Assembly: GCF_901933205.1 (NCBI RefSeq)
Contig: NC_044590.1
Span: forward strand, 9,563,501-9,627,500
Source of the DNA: Camarhynchus parvulus
Lineage: Eukaryota; Chordata; Aves; Passeriformes; Thraupidae
DNA length: 64,000 nucleotides
Direction: 5' to 3'
How positions within the stretch are numbered: the stretch's first letter is position 1; each line of letters starts with the position of its first letter. Positions 59,509 to 64,000 of the stretch are shown here, in pieces. The translations under genes were made by a program, and so were the position numbers. The notes beneath the pieces are model-generated. The model made no database searches. It had not been told where the DNA came from and saw nothing but the letters and a program-made list of their open reading frames with translations.

Positions 59509-62500
59509 TATGTAGTCCTTGAAGAACTTCTTGCATTCTCAGTGAAAGCAAGTGTTGTGTTCAGCAGCCATTTCAATTAATTTATGTTGGGCTGGTGACT
59601 ATACATGGCTTATCTATAGAATTAGATGATCCCTTCAGAGTTACTTAAAAAGAATAAAACACTCAGGCAAATTAAAAAAAATATATCATATTTTACTAAA
59701 ATCCCATTAAACCGTCACACCCCCTTCTTTCTGCAATTCCTCTGGCACCATTTCTTTGGCAGAGAATTTGAGCCTGATACTGCAACAAGAGACATTAGGT
59801 TTCTGCTGAGGACCCTGGCTTTATTATGCTCAGCTTTTGCACCATTCAGATCCAACTGATACTTATCCAGATTGTGACTGGGAGCCTAATTTTGCATATG
59901 CATCAACTTTTACTGTGTGTGATACTGGCTAATTTTGGTCCCTGCCATGTGCAGCATTTGCCTCAAATCAGTGTGATTCTCCAAAGAAAATTGTTTGCCT
60001 GGGTGCTAAGTTCAAGGTGCTTTGGTTCTACCTCACCAGGTAAATAGAATGCACTCAGAAGTAAGCACCAAGGCCAGCAGGTGGACAGCATACATACAAG
60101 TTAACTCATTTATCCTCTCAGAAATTGAGAGTTTCATGTGCACTGCTCCTTGGCCCATGCTGTGATCACAATCCATTCAGGGAAAAAAGGAGCTGGAATG
60201 GGCCAAATTCATGCCAGAGAACAGCTTAGCAGTTGACTGTATAAACAGTTTTGTTCTAGTCCTGGGAATGTTTCCAGACACATTTGAATTTACTAATTTA
60301 AATGTAGCCTTGAAGTCCCAATGCTTGCAATACCACTCCAACATTTCCCTTGTGAGCACAGGGAGAGGTCACGTGGACAAGATCATAACCACATCACTTT
60401 AATAAAACAGACAGTAGAAAGCAGGCAATTATAGAAAGCAAAACTTACTTAACAGGATGGGAACTGGAACCCTTTTACAGAATTGGTTTACATTTTCTGC
60501 ATAGCAATGCAGTGTCTTCTTACTGGAGGGGTTACAGCCTCTGCTAGCTAGGAGTGGTAGTGAAAAGCACACATTCACCTCTGAAGTGTTTCCTGAAATC
60601 ATGTTGTTAGACTTTATTTTAATAAGCAACATTCCTAGATGCATGATGAGTAATAAAAAACCATTATTAATTTCAGGAAGTAATTCAGAATAAAATGAGC
60701 CCTCTGGACCGATATATATTTGTAGGGTGGAGGCAAATGTTTAATCAACTCCAGAGGAAGAAGTGAGAGGGAAGGGTGAAAAGGAGGAAGAATCTTAATG
60801 TGAGAGAAATCAAGCAAGCCTGGAATTTGACTTAAGACCTGATTTTCATGATTCCCTCAGTTTCAGCTTCTAATTTCCTAATTTTTCATACCTTTCTGAT
60901 GCAGCAAATATTTGCATTTTCTGTGTTAGTCTGAAGAGTCCAGATGATAATGCCAGCATTGGACATTGTGGTGTAGCTTTTCAGAGGCATCTTCCATTTT
61001 TGCAGACAAGTCTAGATGCAAATATTTGTAGTCTGTAGAAGTAGTTTGGCAACCTAATTTATAAGCATTAATGGATAATTGTTAGTAATTAAATGTTTGA
61101 TTACCCAACTGGGCCCACAGATCAGGTTGCTAGATTTCCATCTGCTAATAGCTGTGTGCACAGGGGATCCCAGGACTGGAAATGGGAGTGAAGGCTGGGG
61201 TTTGCAGGATGCAAAACTAAAAGTCTAAATATGAAGCTCAGTCTGTTGATGAGCTAGAAAATATGAAGCTTTATCTCTCTATTCTGATTGTACTTCTCTG
61301 CATTCAGGACTGCAGTGTAAATGTTTGCAGGTTTAAATCTAATCCAGTGTATTAGAGATCAATGAATTAGATTGGTGTGTAATTGGAATTCCCTCTCTGC
61401 TTTTGTAGGCTGCAGGCAGGCACAGGTCGCTTCTGCTCATTTGTCCTACATAACCTTCCCACATCTAAATTTGCAGGTCATGAAGATAAGACCCCTGTCT
61501 AGATTTCTTTCTGTTCCTCTGGTAGATGAATCTCTGCACCCATGGAGACTGGTAGGGATGGTCTGGAAATCAAGGAGGGTGCAAACCCTTTCCAGATGGG
61601 CAGCACTGCAGTGATGATCACGAAGGAGTGTCCAGATTTTTGTCCAATGTCTGAATCTGAAACTCTCCTTAACTGATGATGGAACATCATTCCTTTCTTT
61701 CACAGAGGCCAGAATTAGAATGACAGGTACAAAGACCTGATGGAGCTGGCAGGGATAAAAGACTTCTTGCTCCTGGTTCTCTTGTTGCCCTCAGCTCATA
61801 GATTGCCTTTGCCCATCCTGGGAGACCTGTACAGCAGATAAAGAACCCAGAATTAAGTCAGCTTTGAATGGATTTAAAGCAGCCTTCTGTTTGTCTACAG
61901 ACATGGACATTATACAATGATTGCCTGACCAAGAATTTGGCCTTTCTCAAGGGTTTAAGGAATTGTTCTGCACAGCCATGGATTCAGAGTATACAATTTT
62001 TAAAAACTCGTCTCACTTTGTGTGTATTTGCTGTGTGCCTCAGCTGAGTTCCCCTCCCTGACAGCTGTCCAGCTGAAATATAGAACCAGGGATATGAATA
62101 GCACACTCTACTAGCGGGCAGCACCAATTAATATTTGCATGTAAGTGCCCTGGTTGCAGTGAGATCCCATGGAAAATAGATGAGTCCCTGCAGAGGCAGC
62201 AGCTCTCTAATATCACCATCCTGAAAGGGGGTTCTTTTTAGATGCTGGGAAGATTCTTGAAGTCTGAAGGGAAAGCAAGATTCCCATCCCTGGCAGCATG
62301 GGAGCAGCACAACCACTCTACATCAATAAGTAATCTGATCATGAGAAGCAAAGGTTAATGACTAATCTGTTTACCTGAGCTTCATTAATCAAAGATTTAC
62401 CAGAAGTCAGAATCTCACTGCTGCTCAGGCACAGACAGCTTTGCTTCCAGGTTGAAAAAGACAACTGTGCAAACGGCACGGAGCATGTAATTCAACAGAG

Positions 62501-63041
62501 AGCAATTTTCCCGGTGTGTGGATGACAAAGGAAAGCATCAAAGAGAAAAGCCTCTAATCAGAAGGGATTATATCTGGGCTGTGAGGAGCAGAGGGAAAGC
62601 CTCAGTCCGTAGTGATGTGAAGAAGAGTTCGACTATGCCTAGCAGCAATTTCACCAACCTTCTGAAACGATTACTGAGTATTTTGATGTCATGAAATATT
62701 ATCCTGTTCTCCATGACAACTGACACTGCAATAATAGCACCTGTAAAGATTTCAAAGTTGCCAGAAGACTTCCTACAACATTGGGCTAAACATCCAGCAC
62801 GGGGATCTGGGAAACAGGGTTTAGATCACAGGGACAGAACAACAGGAGAATTGCCCTTTCTAAGGAGCTGGTGTGAGGCCTGCTGTAAAATCCATCTAAT
62901 CAGAGATCTTTATATCTGTTGTAATAGTTAATGTCCACATTATGGTTCTAATTGCCCTCAGGTTAAAGGCACTAAAGGAAAAATGAACAGCAGCTTAGGC
63001 TCTTGGTGCTGACTATTCTTTGTGCAACTTTAATCCAATAG
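59509..63041. other. Non-coding stretch, nothing recognised
   Basis: About 3.5 kb of unique-looking AT-leaning DNA with frames under 90 codons and no recognisable element. Confidence 0.55.
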
Positions 63042-63059
63042 TTTTTTTTTTCTCCCCAG

Positions 63060-63152
63060 AACTCCCAGAGGGACAGTGCAGTTTTCCTAGGGAAAGACCT
63101 GAAGGCAGAAAACTTTCTGATGGGCCCAATTCTCCAACTCAATGATTTGTGA
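63060..63152 (+). other. Acceptor-preceded short open block, weak exon candidate
   Basis: A strong acceptor (GTTTTTTTTTTCTCCCCAG, ending 63059) is followed by a frame open for 30 codons, starting NSQRDSAVFLGKD and ending LNDL before a TGA. The block is short enough for chance, and the peptide is unknown to me. Confidence 0.15.
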
Positions 63153-63155
63153 TGA

Positions 63156-64000
63156 CAGAGTTATCAATACCCATGTATTGACATCATCTGTTTCAGCTTC
63201 AGGGGCTGAAAATGTGGACCTGAACAGAGCAAACCAGAATTAAAAAAAAAAATAAAATTCCCATGCAAAGTTAATTCTTTGAATTCAAGTGACAGTAAAG
63301 TCTTTTTACATTGAACTGTCACTCTGCCAGCTGATGTGAAATCAATTATATGTACACCTAGACATGGGTAAAAAAAGAAATGGGAAAAATAAATTCTGAA
63401 CTAGAGAGCCCAAGGCCCTGTGGAGCCCTAAGGTCCCTTAGCCTGGTCTTTTGTTAGATCTCATGATTCCACTGTTGTTTGCAGTGGGTAGAGAACTGCA
63501 TCAGGCAGGGGAAAGTTAATTCAGTGATTTGTCAGCCTCAGGCTGTGGAGTTACTGTTCCAGTCATGGCAGAGGCCACATTCCAGTGCCACACTGTGACC
63601 CCTGTGTGTGACACAGGACTGTCGTGATGCAAAAACACAGAGGGGCTGTGGGGAGTGAAAATGGAGAGAGGAATAAAAGACCAAATCTTCCCAAGATGTG
63701 GCTCAAAGCCATCTACTCACTGGAATAGATTTTTTAATGCCATGTGCTGCGAAATAATTAATTCAGGGCCAGATTATTGCTTCCTTTTCGTTACCTTGCT
63801 TTCTCCATGGAAATATGAGGCTGAGAAAGTCCTTTGGTCTGTGCCTGCTTCACCCAGATGCCTGGAAGCTCAGGCACAGATGTACTGGGAGATGTCCCAA
63901 CCTCAGCTGGGACCTGCACTGGCAGATCAGTGTGGAAAGAGGAAGTGCATATATGCTACATTTAACAATTTTAAAAGTATCTAAAACATTTCTTAAGGTT
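63156..64000. other. Non-coding stretch to window end
   Basis: No feature is recognised. An A-rich run lies at about 63242-63251. A 109-codon plus frame (63655-63984) near the edge has no known match. Confidence 0.5.

Overview
The window looks like non-coding DNA from a bird, most likely a songbird (passerine). It carries two 3' ends of avian CR1 LINEs, each with the typical TGATTCTGTGATTCT-like terminus. It also carries at least four long terminal repeats (LTRs) whose wording matches, from memory, LTR families scattered through passerine genomes. Base composition is moderate and CpG-poor, reading frames are short and scattered, and the microsatellites are of vertebrate type. Nothing looks bacterial: there are no operons, no ribosome-binding sites and no dense ORFs. 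I recognise no protein-coding gene, rRNA, tRNA, known ncRNA or CRISPR array. The longest ATG-initiated frame is 179 codons, and roughly one that long is expected by chance in 64 kb.

Layout. From 1 to about 31.2 kb the DNA is single-copy-looking and quiet. It holds one CR1 end (11.78 kb), an (ATCC)n microsatellite (8.6 kb), a (TA)n tract (10.3 kb) and two AT-rich, motif-dense stretches that resemble conserved enhancers (10.56-10.76 and 18.1-18.36 kb). It also holds a few splice-flanked open blocks that could be exons of an unknown or non-coding transcript (3.2, 6.8 and 24.3 kb). From 31.25 to 37.32 kb there is a retroelement cluster. In order these are a plus-strand LTR, a CpG-richer island-like stretch, a minus-strand LTR, a GC-rich stretch, a plus-strand LTR, a possible retrocopy ending in a poly(A), and a 1,256-bp solo LTR bounded by a perfect 5-bp target-site duplication (ACCAC). 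From 37.3 to 64 kb the DNA is again quiet. It has enhancer-like stretches at 40.6-41.2 and 50.45-51.07 kb, a precise 42-bp tandem duplication (46.57-46.65 kb), the second CR1 end (47.43 kb), a cluster of three AAAGGTCA half-sites (51.22-51.28 kb), simple repeats, and acceptor-flanked open blocks at 56.7 and 63.06 kb.

Interpretation. The region is probably a gene desert or the inside of a very large intron, with scattered candidate regulatory elements and one cluster of retroviral LTR insertions. I found no evidence of a new multi-gene system. The best-supported finding is the solo LTR with intact target-site duplication. The most useful follow-ups are cross-species alignment of the enhancer-like blocks and RNA-seq support for the candidate exons.
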